DNA from: Puccinia triticina
Taxonomy: Eukaryota; Basidiomycota; Pucciniomycetes; Pucciniales; Pucciniaceae
Reading direction: 5' to 3'
DNA: 64,000 bases
NCBI RefSeq assembly: GCF_026914185.1
Contig: NC_070564.1
Coordinates: 2,666,001-2,730,000 of the forward strand
Part shown: piece after piece, positions 54,200 to 64,000 of the stretch
Layout: each line of letters starts with the position of its first letter
How positions within the stretch are numbered: position 1 is the first letter of the stretch
Made by a program: the position numbers and the translations under genes
The notes under the pieces: generated by a model
What the model saw: the letters and a program-made list of their open reading frames with translations, nothing else
What the model was told of the DNA's origin: nothing
Database searches by the model: none

Positions 54200-55063
54200 T
54201 GTACCAGGAATGGTTTCAACAGTGCCAGACAATTCAGATAGAAATTTAGAGAACAATACTTGTAGCTTTTCTTCTAGAAACAAGGGGCCATTTCTCGACA
54301 TTTCATTGTTAAGATTGTTGAGGAAAAATTCTCTATTGGAAGGGTCAGAGAGATTATCAATGTCTAAACTAAGACCTAAAGGAGAATCACTACTTAATGA
54401 ACTTTTAGGCAAGGATTCTACTAATATGGGCCTCTCCCTCTGGCTCTCCCTCGACCGTAACCTCTCCTCACTCCTCGTGTGGCTCTCATGAGATATTCTC
54501 CTATCTGGAGAACCCGCTGGGTGTCGTCCCGTTGGTGTCTCCAGTTCCTCCCTGATCCTCTCCAATTGCCTTGAGGATGGGGCTGGCTGTGGTCTGCGTA
54601 CCCTTGCTGCGTGGGAGGATAGTGGTGTTGATTGTACTCGCCAGGATGCTGGTGCGTGTTGGGGCGGAATAACTGAATCACCTCTCGCGGTATAGAAGCT
54701 GGCGGAGGTCTCACTTGGAGCTGCTGTTGCGGTAGAGGGGGTGGCGGTGGCGGTGGCAATTGATGGCTGTGGTAAACTGGAGCCTCTGGGCGCAGTGGTT
54801 GTTGTGGCGGCGGCGGCGGCGCTTGAGTTCCTGGATTGGATTGAGGGGTAGGACCCTGGTACCCAGCATCTTGAGTGCTGTGCTGGAAGTTCGTGGGCTC
54901 TGGAGTTGGCGTAGCTAGCATGGGCTGGTGGTTGGAGTGCGGAATCAAAGCTAGGGACGGATTGTTCTGCGGAGGAGGGGCGGCCGTAATCTGAGGCTGA
55001 TTGTTGTTGCCTTGATTGTAAATGAGGCGCTCTACGTCGTTCAATTCCATCCGGGGAATCCAT
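54200..55063 (-). pseudogene. Element B gag N-terminal extension, overlapping the pre-gag ORF
   Basis: The frame runs from about 55063 to the solo LTR and would continue at 53214. The first half is Ser/Ala/Arg-rich (RRAPHLQSRQQQSASDYGRP) and overlaps the pre-gag ORF; the second half is LPKSSLSSDSPLGLSLDIDN, NREFFLNNLNNEMSRN, EEKLQVLFSKFLSELSGTVE, well kept in A (57670-57920). The offset to the pre-gag frame is +2, as in A and G2. Start codon unknown; the frame could be entered by frameshifting from the pre-gag ORF or by restart. Confidence 0.65.
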
Positions 55064-55632
55064 TCTTGGCAGAGACGGATAGTTTCCTCTCTCCCAACTT
55101 TGTCTTCTATCATATCCTGGGTCGTGGCCGCCTGGGATAGGATCATTTTCCTAGTCCTAAGGTTCTGCGCCTCCCGCGCTCGGACAAAAAGGTCGAATTG
55201 GTCGTTGAAGAGATTCACTAGTCCTGAGATCTCTGGATCTTCCGGTATGAGCTCCATCGGGCCTGAAGAATCTGTTGGATGGGGGTTCTGAATGGGCGGA
55301 AGCAGGGCTAGATTCGGTGGCGCCTCCGGTCGTAAACCCTCTGGGTTGGTAGGCAGGGAGTTCATCGGAGTGCCTGCTGATATCATCGGTTCTCTCTCTA
55401 CCGGGCGCGGCACTGGTGTCGACCTGTTGGATGCGAGGGCCAGGGACGTCTCTCTTGGGTTGTACAATGCCGGCAGTATTCCGGTATCCGGGGGCAGCGG
55501 CTCCTCTTGAGGCAAATTGAGGAAATCCTCTCCCAACGGTGGTAGCGCCGATTCTAGCTCTTCGAAGCCGCTCTTCTGCGGCGGGGCTGAGTTGGTAGCG
55601 GAGCTGTTGTTCTGCGGAGAGGTTTCGGCCAT
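54421..55632 (-). CDS. Element B pre-gag ORF with Arg/Gly-rich tail
   Basis: 403 codons, ATG 55632 to stop at 54421. Begins MAETSPQNNSSATNSAPPQK; FEELESALPPLGEDFLNLPQ; middle FNDQFDLFVRAREAQNLRTR and LCQEWIPRMELNDVERLIYN; then long Pro/Gln runs and PPPASIPREVIQLFRP; the end is RGVRRGYGRGRARGRGPY. Homologous ORFs exist in A and, more distantly, G2. RG-rich tails commonly bind RNA, so a nucleocapsid-like or RNA-chaperone role is plausible (inference). Its ATG stands two bases after the TAG of the preceding 118-codon ORF (TAG-GA-ATG). The last 640 bp overlap the gag extension frame. Intact in B. Confidence 0.7.
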   Translation of the reverse strand: MAETSPQNNSSATNSAPPQKSGFEELESALPPLGEDFLNLPQEEPLPPDTGILPALYNPRETSLALASNRSTPVPRPVEREPMISAGTPMNSLPTNPEGLRPEAPPNLALLPPIQNPHPTDSSGPMELIPEDPEISGLVNLFNDQFDLFVRAREAQNLRTRKMILSQAATTQDMIEDKVGREETIRLCQEWIPRMELNDVERLIYNQGNNNQPQITAAPPPQNNPSLALIPHSNHQPMLATPTPEPTNFQHSTQDAGYQGPTPQSNPGTQAPPPPPQQPLRPEAPVYHSHQLPPPPPPPLPQQQLQVRPPPASIPREVIQLFRPNTHQHPGEYNQHHYPPTQQGYADHSQPHPQGNWRGSGRNWRHQRDDTQRVLQIGEYLMRATRGVRRGYGRGRARGRGPY

Positions 55633-55634
55633 TC

Positions 55635-55991
55635 CTAAGATGAGGAGGCATAATGTATTAGGTTTTGTTGAAGAAAATGGGAAGGAGGCAGGGTTTGAGT
55701 ACCTGTAGTTTGGGATTTAGCGGAAATCCTTTTACTTTTACGTGTAGTAGAAGAGGATTTCTTCTTGGAATCTTTTGCGCAAGTTTTCGCAGGTGGTTCA
55801 GAGGTCCAGTCAGATATCTTGACGGGAGCTATGGTTTTTCTATGGCGAGTTTTCGGAGCTTTAGCTGTAGCTATAGGAGTCCACGAGGTACTACTGATAA
55901 GGTTGCCGTTACGCGGATTTGCTACTATCCTGTTGTTGTAGTTTTCTTCTTCTGCGCTAGTCTGCGCTGTCACGAATTTTTTTACGGTCAA
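55635..55991 (-). CDS. Element B leader ORF 2, Lys/Ser/Thr-rich
   Basis: 118 codons, very basic (for example KDSKKKSSSTTRKSKRISAK). Overlaps the 80-codon ORF by 35 bp in another frame and ends TAG two bases before the pre-gag ATG. The matching stretch in A is interrupted by stops but keeps the terminal TAG. It could be an independent small protein or simply the route by which ribosomes reach the next ATG; no domain is known. Confidence 0.45.
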   Translation of the reverse strand: MTVKKFVTAQTSAEEENYNNRIVANPRNGNLISSTSWTPIATAKAPKTRHRKTIAPVKISDWTSEPPAKTCAKDSKKKSSSTTRKSKRISAKSQTTGTQTLPPSHFLQQNLIHYASSS

Positions 55992-56202
55992 TTGCGGTAA
56001 TTATAGTTAAGAAGGAGGAGAATCTTTTGAGCGCACTCCGTTTTTCGCTATTTCTTCTTGATCCGAAGATATAGAGGGTTCTGGGGAGGATAAGTCCGAC
56101 GAAGGGATAAATAGCTGCGCGGAGGAGTCGCAATTCTGCACTTTCACGAGTACACAGGACGTAAATTTTTTTTTTCAAGGGTTCAGTTGGGGAATTTATC
56201 AA
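55957..56202 (-). CDS. 80-codon leader ORF of element B
   Basis: ATG 56202 to stop 55957. Begins MINSPTEPLKKKIYVLCTRE; middle PFVGLILPRTLYIFGSRR; end IDRKKIR. Same start, stop and nearly the same length as the ORF at 45538-45780 in element A. Located about 190 bp after the primer-binding site. Confidence 0.55.
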   Translation of the reverse strand: MINSPTEPLKKKIYVLCTRESAELRLLRAAIYPFVGLILPRTLYIFGSRRNSEKRSALKRFSSFLTIITAIDRKKIRDSAD

Positions 56203-56391
56203 TATAAGAGCAGTTTGGAATAATTTTTGAAGAATTTTAGCGTTAGTATGATATGTAGAAAAATTTTTAAAGTGATTTTTTCGAATTTTTAAGAGTTTTT
56301 TGTTTCATTTAGTCAGGATGATCAGTCCTTTGGCTTTCTAGCAGTCTAGAATTATGAAAAGGTGAGTAATTTTCCCAATGAGGCCCCCAAT

Positions 56392-57322
56392 TGTGAGCCT
56401 GAGTCTCTTTAGTGACAGCAGGACACAAGAAAGAAAGGGGGAATAATTGGATTTCTTTGGATAAAGAAAATACAATTATGAGAGAGAGAGAAAAAGAGAG
56501 AGAGAAACTGAGCAGGATTAAGATGAGCAGATATTCAAGGTTATTCTAGTGGGAATGCACGTCCACTGGCAATGCTACCTCTTCAGAAGAGTGCTGCCAA
56601 GCTGTGCTAGAGAGTGCTACAGCCTCCTCTCACCAAAGAAACGTGGAGGGTCTCTGGATTAGATAAATTTAATCCAGCCACAATTTTTTAGCTTCCTTCT
56701 GGATAGTCAAGGTTCTTAAAGGGGAACCTAAGGGACAGCCCTTTAATCAAGATAAGGCAAAGGCCAGCAGTTATGGAGGGACAGCCCTGTGATCAAGAGA
56801 AGGCAAAGGCCAGCAGAACGAACAGATCAAGCAAGACACAGAGTTGTACCTCTGAGATAAACAAGGTTCAGTGAAAAAGGTTACTTACTGTCAATATCCT
56901 AGGCGCCTGTGACGGTAGGTATACTGGGAGTGTTGTAAACTCTTTGGTGGTGATCCTGGGGTTATCTGGGGTGTGGTTCTGGTGTGCTGAAGTCTGTAGA
57001 TCCGCCTCAGGCAAGGGGGATCCTGACTACGAAAATTTTCACAGTTTGCTTATGTAATTTACATATGTACATGTGGTTTGGCGCGCCTGGTAGCGCTGAC
57101 ACGTCACAACTGCGCAAGCGCGCCACAACTCAATAACTCAGGGAAGGAGTATAGTTACAATGAATTGATAAGTTGTAACTAGGGTTAAAATTGCATGAGG
57201 AAACAGAATATGAAGTCAAAACAAGGTTATCTCTTAAGATGAAAAAGATATAAGGTAATTTATATGTAACAAAGGTAGAACAGGCAGCTTTTAGGTCAGC
57301 TGTGATGACTCTAAGGCTGACA
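56392..57322 (-). repeat. 5' LTR of element B
   Basis: 931 bp, near-identical to 46960-47890. The primer-binding-like site (complement ATTGGGGGCCTCATTGGGAA) adjoins at 56370-56391. Confidence 0.93.
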
Positions 57323-57327
57323 TGCGC

Positions 57328-59280
57328 CTAGAGAATCAGACATGCCACGGTCCTCCAATGCCGCCGCCGCCACCGCCGCAGGCGCTCCAAGTGAGGCCGC
57401 CACCAGCTTCTATACCGCGAGAGGTGGTTCAGTTGTTCCGCCCCAACCCGCATCATCAAGCTGGCGGGCACAATCCACACCATTATCCTCACACCCCGCA
57501 AGGGTTTGCAGACCACAACCTCCCTCATCCTCAAGGCAACTGGAGAGGATCAGAAAGGAACTGGAGACGCCCACGGGGCAACACTCAGAGGGTTCTATAA
57601 ATAGGAGAGTACCTAATGAGAGCCACACAAGGAGTGAGGAGAGGCCATGGACGCGGGAGAGCCAAAGGGAGAGGCCCTTGTTAGATGAATCATTACCAAA
57701 AAGTTCCCTGAGGAGTGATTCCCCATTAGGTCTTAGTTTGGATATTGACAATCTCTCTGACCCATCGAATAGACAATTTTTTCTCAACAATCTCAATAAT
57801 GAAACATCTAGAAATGGTTCCTTGTTTCTAGGAGAAAAACTACAAGTCTTGTTCTCTAAATTTCTCTCTGAATTATCTGGTACTGTTGAAACTATTCCTG
57901 GTACTCTTCTTGAATCTTGTGTCAGCAATTTTAAAGATGTCCTGAATCATTCCATTCTTGATCTGTTTAAGAATGAATTCATTCCCTTTTTACTTGACCA
58001 AATCCTGAACAACATAGGTGAAAGTGCCAGAGAGAAATCCACAGTGAACAACAATTTGTTAGAACAACTGAAAAAACACATGGATGAGAAATTTGAGACA
58101 GTTCAAGATTTGATTCTGGTAAATGAATCTCAATGTCATTCCAACATGGATACAATTGGTCAGAATCTGAAAGATTTTGAGGAGAAAGTGAGCAACAATC
58201 TTTCATCCATTGCTAATCAGATCAATGATCTTCATGCAAATGACACAACAGATTTGAACAATCTAAGAGGAGATTCAGCGACATATCTTCTGTAGTAAAT
58301 TCTGTGAACTCAAAGCTGGATTCTTTGGTAATACCAGATGACAGAGAGCAGCCCCCACATCTTTTATACAATAATCCTTTTCAGAATGTCCATCATGAGC
58401 AACAACAGGAACACAGAGCCCCTCCCGCAGTTCCTACTCCTGAACCCTAGAGACCATCAAGAGATAACTTCCCCAAACCTGCAAGAACTGCTCCCAATGC
58501 TACTGCACAAGAAGAATTCCCATACATTGATCATGGAGCAGTAGACTTTGAGATGAGGAAAGAATTGTGGAAAGGCATCACTAAGAATGGAGACTGGGAG
58601 AAATTCTCTGGAGAATTGCCTTACAATCATGAACTTTGGATCAAAAACACTGATATCCTTGTCAGAGACTACTTGATGCTAGATAATATGATAATCAGTA
58701 GATTAACAATCCTGTTGACTGACACTGCAAGGAATTGGTACCTAGGCATCAGCTGACAGAGACCAGTATGGGAAAAAATCTTGGGCCTGGTGGAAGAATG
58801 CCATCAGAAATAAGTTGGGCACTGAGAACTGGAAATGGAAAATGCAACAAGAGTTTGAAAGTGATCACTTTGCTTATGATGGGAGAAAAATCCATGAATG
58901 GTTTGGTAATCAAAGAGAAAGACTGAAAGCTTATCAACCTGAGCTCAGTCAGTACCTCATTTGTGAGAAGATCTTAAAGCAATGTCCTCCAAATCTTGAG
59001 CATGCCATTAAAAGCAGATACAAAAGAGATGCTACTGAAATGAGCTTTGAGGATATGGTTATAATTGCTGAAGAAGTCATAGACAGAGTCATGAAAAGGA
59101 ACAAGCCTGTGACAAACAATTATAATGCTCCAAACAGATCCCAATGGAGAAATAATCCTGCCCCTGAGAAAGCTGATAAACCAACTTAATCCTCTTCAAA
59201 AAGGAATCCTATCTCTGCCCCTGAAAAGGAAAAACTTATATGCCATTTCTGCAAAAAAAACTTGCCACTTCTCCAGGGAA
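57328..59280 (+). pseudogene. Element A: end of pre-gag ORF, gag extension and gag, broken
   Basis: After the element B insertion, both overlapping frames resume: the pre-gag frame to about 57684 and the gag extension frame to 58295 (SLDIDNLSDPSNRQFFLNNL; then ESCVSNFKDVLNHSILDLFK, unbroken here where B has a solo LTR). Gag then continues in other frames with lesions: a stop near 58293, a TAG near 58448, a frame change at about 58750 (RNWYLGIS to QTE..), TAA at 59187 before the zinc knuckle, and a small deletion inside the knuckle near 59255-59265. Recognisable gag blocks include KELWKGITKNGDWEKFSGEL and HEWFGNQRERLKAYQPEL. Confidence 0.8.
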
Positions 59281-60745
59281 TGCCCTAAGAAGAAGAACAG
59301 AATCAATAATGTAGGAATGGAGGATGATGATGATCCCAAGAGTGACAATGGAGAAGATCAAGGTGAGCAACAAAAGTCTGAATCAGAACTAGATGAAGAG
59401 GAAGAGAATCATAGAACCAACCACATGATCCTTGCCATGGACAATGGAAATGGTGCCAATTATGATTCCTTAGTTGACTTTGATTTTGGAGCACATGCTG
59501 TAGAGTGTGAGATAAACCAAGACTTCTCCATTGCTGAAATTCAAGCTGAAACTCATCAACCTCAGACCTGGGACAAATCCTGCCAGTCTTCCCATGTAGA
59601 AGATGCTAGACTGATGAAATGTAAACCTGATAGACGAAAAGCTCATCTCACTGGAAAAGCTAATCTCACCACTGTCCTCATTGAATCCAGAGAACACTCA
59701 TGTCTTCTTGATAGTGGAGCTTCTTGCTCAATCATCAGCAACAAGTTGCTAGATTCTATGATACCAGAATGGGAAAACAAGTTCATGCCAATCAACCATG
59801 CCAAATCCCACAGCTGTAGTGACCAATTACAGCCAATGGGCATAATAGAAATGGCTTTGATTTTTCCTCACACTAAAGGTTCAGTAAGAATTCCAGCAGA
59901 ATTTGTAGTTATGAAAAATGCAAGAATCAACTACCTTATACTTGGAAATGATTACATGTCTCTGTATGATTTTGATATCACAAGCAGTAAAGAGAGATTC
60001 TTTACCATTGGAAATGAGAACAAGAGGAAGAAATTCAGTTTCAAATCCCATCATCTGGAGAAAATGAGTCCTTCAAATGAAATTTCTGCTGTAAAGAAGT
60101 CAAATCCTCAACTGCAACAATTTATTGCAGAAGAACTTTGTGAAGCCAAGTTCAGTGATAAGCTAACCATTGAGCAAAAAGAGAAGCTGTTTGAAGTCCT
60201 CTATAATAACAACCTTGCCTTCTCTAACACCAATCAGCCCCTTGGTGCCATTAAAGGCCATGAAGTTCATCTCAAGTTGACAACTGCAAGGCCCTATCCT
60301 CCTCTTCTCAGGAGACCTTCTTATCCTGCCAGCCCCAAAGGCAGGGAAGCTCTTGAGCAACATATTGAAGAGCTAGTAAACCTGAATGTTCTAAGGAAAG
60401 TTGGCCATGATGAAGTAGTTGAGATCACCACTCCTGTAATCATTGCCTGGCATAATGGAAAGTCCAGAATGGTAGGAGATTTCAGAGCTTAAAACTCCTA
60501 TACAGCTTCAGAAAGATATCCCCAAGAATGCCCCCTCTCATTTCCAGAGAATGATGGACATTGAGTTCAGGAAAGAAATTGATGAGAAGTGGGTCATTAT
60601 CTACATTGATGATATCATCATTATGTCCAACACTTGGGAAGAACACCTCAATAGGATAGACAGGATACTGAAAGTTGTCATCAACATGAACATGAAAATC
60701 TCCTTGAAAAAGTGTAACTTTGGATTTGACCAGATCAAAGCTCTA
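59281..60745 (+). pseudogene. Element A pol, first part: protease and start of RT, with a deletion
   Basis: Open to a TAA near 60490 (protease [13 protein letters not shown] near 59700-59740; MVGDFRA near 60465). At about 60515-60525 the sequence jumps from the RYPIP segment straight to [10 protein letters not shown], losing roughly 240 bp present in B, with CAAGA at the joint in both flanks. RT motif IIYIDDIII is at about 60597-60625. It ends where a solo LTR enters. Confidence 0.85.
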
Positions 60746-61709
60746 TGTCAGCCTTAGAGTCAGCGCAGCTGACCTAAAGTCTGCCTTTATCATTATTTCT
60801 ACCTCAAATCTCTTATATCTTTTCATGCTTAAGGTTTAACCTTGTTTTGACTTCAGATTCTGATTTCCCATGCAATTTTGACCCTATTGTTCACTCATCA
60901 CTTTACAATATCTCTACTCCTTCATAGAGTTTGTGGTTTGTGACACACATGCGCAGCAGCGCCGTGTAGTCGCGCCTGAGCGCTCCCAACCACATGTACA
61001 TGTGTGATTATGTCATCCAACTTTGAAAAATATTCGAAGTCAGGATCCCCCATGCAGCTGGAGGATCCACAGACTTCAGCACACCAGAACCACCACCCAG
61101 ATAACTCCAGGATCACCAACAAAGAGCCTACTATACTCCCAGTATACCTACCGTCACAGGCGCCTAGGATATTGACAGTAAGTAACCTCTTTCACTGAAC
61201 CTTGTTTATCTCAGAGGTACAACTCTGTGTCTTGCTTGATCTGGTCTTTCTTCTGGTTTTGCCTCCTTCTTGATCACAGGGCTGTCCCTCCAAATCCACA
61301 GGCCTTTGCCTCTATCTTGATCACAGGGCTGTCCCTTATTATCACTTGGCCTTTGCCTCAAATCTAGGTTACAGGGCTGTCCCTCAGGTTTCCCTTTAAG
61401 AACCTTGACTATCCAGAAGGAAGCTAAAAAATTGTGGCTGGATTAAACTTATCTAATCCAGATACCCTCCTGAGAGGAAGCTGTAGCACTTCTAGCACAG
61501 ATTAGCAGCACTCTTCTGAAGAGTAGCATTGCCAGTGGAAGTGCATTCCCACTAGAATAACCTAGTACTTCTCTTTTTCCTTATCCTGCTTGGTTTCTCT
61601 CTCTCTTTCTCTTTTTCTCTTATAGTTGTAGTTTCTTTATCCCAAGAAATCCAACTATTGCCCCCCCATTTCTTGTGTCCTGTTGTCACTATAGAGACTC
61701 AGGCTCACA
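60746..61709 (+). repeat. Solo LTR in element A pol, TSD CTCTA
   Basis: TGTCAGCCTTAGAGTC to GACTCAGGCTCACA, flanked by CTCTA (60741-60745 and 61710-61714). Like the copy at 53220-54194, it has repeated GGCCTTTGCCT...GGGCTGTCCCT units (61270-61385). It is visibly more diverged near 60850-61000. Confidence 0.93.
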
Positions 61710-61714
61710 CTCTA

Positions 61715-64000
61715 GGTCATCTTGTCTCTGGAATTGCTATAGGAATAGACCAGAACAAAGTGGCTGCTGTCCTCCAAAAGCCTGTGCCTAAAAGTAGGAA
61801 AGAAATGCAATCTTTTCTTGGCTTTGCTGGTTACTACAGACAACACATTGAGAAGTTTGCAGAGATAGCAAAACCACTAACTGAGCTCACAAGGATTGAT
61901 GTCATATATGAGATGACTCATCATAGGATAGTGGCCTACAACTTGTTAAAAGAGAAACTGACCACAGCTCCATTGCTATTATTCCCAGACTGGACCCATT
62001 CCTTCACACTATATGTAGATGCTAGCATGACTGGACTAGGTGCTGCTTTACATCAAGTCCAAGTCATTGATGGAGTAAGAAAAGAAGGACCCATGGTTTT
62101 CATATCCAGACAACTGAATGACAGTGAAACAAGATATGGTGCTAGCCAACTTGAATGCCTATGCCTGGTTTGGGCCCTGGAAAAACTCCATTACTACTTG
62201 GATGGCAGTGTATTTCATGTTGTAACAGATTGCACACCTTTGAGATCACTGCTGAACATGAAGACTCCCAACAGACACATGCTCAGGTGGCAGATTTCTA
62301 TTCAGGAGTACAGAGGCAACATGACCATAATCCACAGAGATGGTAATATTCACAAGAATGCTGATGGACTTAGCAGATGAGCTTTGCCAAATGATCCTAG
62401 TAACCCTGCTTATTACCCAGAAGAAAAAGATGATGATAGATTCCCCATCATGGGCATTCATGTCTCTACTTTCAAGAATGAGTTCTTTGACTCAGTAAGA
62501 GAAGGTTACAAAGCAAGATAAAAACACTGTTATATTGTCTGAGCTTTTGTTGAAAGATGCTAAAGATGCCCAGCTGAAAAACTCTCCGCAAGATCCTTGG
62601 AAAAAGCTATATGATGAAGGAAGATTCTCTATATTTGATGGCCTCATCTACTTCAGAGAAAAACATAATTCTGTCCTAGTCCTAGCTGACAAAGAAAGCA
62701 TCAACACCATCTTACATGAATGCCATGACAGTGTCTACTCTGGTCATCTTTCTGAAGACAGGACTTTGGAGAAAGTCGCTGATACTGCCTGGTGGGCTAA
62801 TTGGAGACAAGACACTGGTGAATACTGCTCTTCTTGTGATAGATGCCAGAAAGCAAATAAAGCCACAGGCAAGAGATTTGGACTGCTCATGAAAATTGAA
62901 GAACCTTCAAAGCCATGGGATGTGATTAACATGGATTGGGTAACTTCCTTGTCTCCAGGAGGAGCTGCTAGTTTCAATGCTTGTCTGTTAATAGTAGACA
63001 GATACTCTAAGACCCCCATATTTGTACCCTTCTTCAAGGATGACTCTGCCATGGACACTGCCATACTGTTTTGGAACAGAGTAATGCCTAGAACTGGCAT
63101 CCCCAGAATCATCATCTCTGACAGAGATCCCAAGTTCACATCTGAATTCTGGACTGGTTTACATAGTATGCTAGGAACAAAACTCTCCTTCTCCACTGCT
63201 TACCACCCCCAGACTGAGGGATTAGCTGAAAGAATGATTCAAACACTTGAAGACATGATCAGGAGGTTTTGTGCATATGGTCTAGAATTCAAAGACAATG
63301 ATGGTTACACTCATGATTGGGTTTCACTTATACCAATCCTTGAGCTAGCATATTGCACCAGCATACATTCAACCACTGGAAAACCCCCTGCAATCCTGGA
63401 GAAAGGCTGGATTCTTGAAACAAGACTCTGTAGACATTCATCCTGCTGCTCTTGCCTATGGGAAAATATTTGAGAAAGCAAGAAAACATGCTGAAAAATA
63501 CATAACAGAAGCTACCTCCTACTACAAGGAAATATGGGACAAGAATCACAAAGAACCATCCTTTAAAGTTGGTGATAAAGTCCTGATATCCACAGCAAAC
63601 TTCAACAACTTGTCTGGACCTAAGAAGATGAGAGACTCCTTTACTGGACCATTCCTTGTGAAAGCTTTACATGGAAAGAATGCTGTAGAAGTAATACTGA
63701 CTGAAGAGTTCAGCAGGAAACACCCTACATTCCCTATCAGCTTTGTGAAACCATACAGAGACCCCAATCCAGATAAGTTCCCCTTGAGACAGAAGGTTAA
63801 AGTTGTCATTCCTCCCATGGATAAGAACCCTCAGAGTAAAGCTATACAGAACATTCTCAGAGACAAAAGATTGAGAGTGGAGAACAGAGATGTTATGATG
63901 TACTTGGCTAGATACAAAGGCATGAGTGCTGATCATGATGAATGGCTCCTTGAGAAGGACATTCCAGACTCTGCTATCCTTCTCAGGAAGTTCAGAAGTG
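61715..64000 (+). pseudogene. Element A pol, second part: RNase H, integrase, chromodomain
   Basis: Continues the RT thumb ([20 protein letters not shown]), RNase H ([15 protein letters not shown] near 62008), then a TGA at 62378 (TGG in B), a frame change near 62510-62520, integrase finger ([19 protein letters not shown] near 62825), catalytic Asp in INMDWVTSL and [12 protein letters not shown] near 63118, Glu in [12 protein letters not shown] near 63220. Near 63405-63420 about 35 bp present in B are missing and the frame shifts. The final stretch carries the chromodomain-like [17 protein letters not shown] near 63898 and runs to the window edge. Confidence 0.85.

Larger units (their letters stand above)
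46955..57327 (-). mobile_element. Full-length Ty3/Gypsy element B nested in A, opposite strand
   Basis: LTRs at 46960-47890 and 56392-57322, both 931 bp and differing at roughly ten positions by eye. Flanks are CGCGC (46955-46959) and TGCGC (57323-57327), a 5-bp target duplication with one C/T difference. Internal order on the minus strand: primer-binding site, leader ORFs, pre-gag ORF, gag, pol. It contains one solo LTR (53220-54194). B and A belong to one family (LTR ends, leader, gag and pol all alike). Confidence 0.95.
44415..64000 (+). mobile_element. Ty3/Gypsy element A, host of nested insertions, 3' end off the window
   Basis: Pieces in order: 5' LTR 44415-45349; leader and pre-gag ORF 45350-46959; opposite-strand element B inserted at 46960-57322; pre-gag ORF, gag and pol 57328-60745; solo LTR 60746-61709; pol 61715-64000. 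Each break is flanked by a short target duplication, so the element can be read as continuous. It has nonsense changes, a deletion in RT near 60515 and other lesions. Its 3' LTR lies to the right of the window. Confidence 0.92.

Overview
The window looks like a repeat-rich stretch of a basidiomycete genome, most likely a rust fungus (Pucciniales). Grounds: short GT-AG introns in fungal-type genes, a Mutator-like transposase with a GCM/WRKY-type zinc finger (a kind I associate with rusts), several Ty3/Gypsy families carrying a chromodomain, and only one intact host gene. The species call is inference. No rRNA, tRNA, CRISPR array or bacterial-style operon was seen.

Layout. 1-6550: broken Gypsy element G1 (5' end off the window), its integrase split by an 829-bp TIR element with a 9-bp target duplication; its 3' LTR abuts a 1.3-kb array of palindromic TGACCGGTCA repeats. 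7.8-14.7 kb: foldback MITEs, a 1.1-kb TIR element and a dead hAT transposon. 14811-20476: a complete Mutator-like element (imperfect TIRs, 9-bp TSD TTATAATAT) with a multi-exon GCM transposase broken by three TGA codons; motifs from its ends recur in four of its five introns. 20655-21822: an apparently intact two-domain rhodanese (mercaptopyruvate/thiosulfate sulfurtransferase) gene with a GC-AG intron. 22.5-30.3 kb: a second palindrome array, a solo LTR, Helitron 3' ends, hairpins, and a GC-rich, frameshifted, probably DUF1765-type gene remnant on the minus strand.

30348-39161: complete LTR retrotransposon G2 with 5-bp TSD CCACC, 670-bp LTRs and a 1546-codon gag-pol ORF with chromodomain. 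40.9-43.9 kb: two solo LTRs and a scrambled mitochondrial-type Hsp70 fragment next to a Helitron-like 3' end. 44415-64000: element A of another Gypsy family (3' end off the window). It is interrupted in gag by a full-length, opposite-strand sister element B (46960-57322) and in pol by a solo LTR; B itself carries a solo LTR. Four solo LTRs of this one family have exact 5-bp TSDs.

The most interesting signal is in the Gypsy leaders. A, B and G2 carry an ORF upstream of gag ending in an Arg/Gly-rich tail. It is overlapped for about 390-640 bp by a second open frame always at the same +2 offset. A and B also share an 80-codon leader ORF and a conserved stop-then-start junction (TAG-2 nt-ATG).
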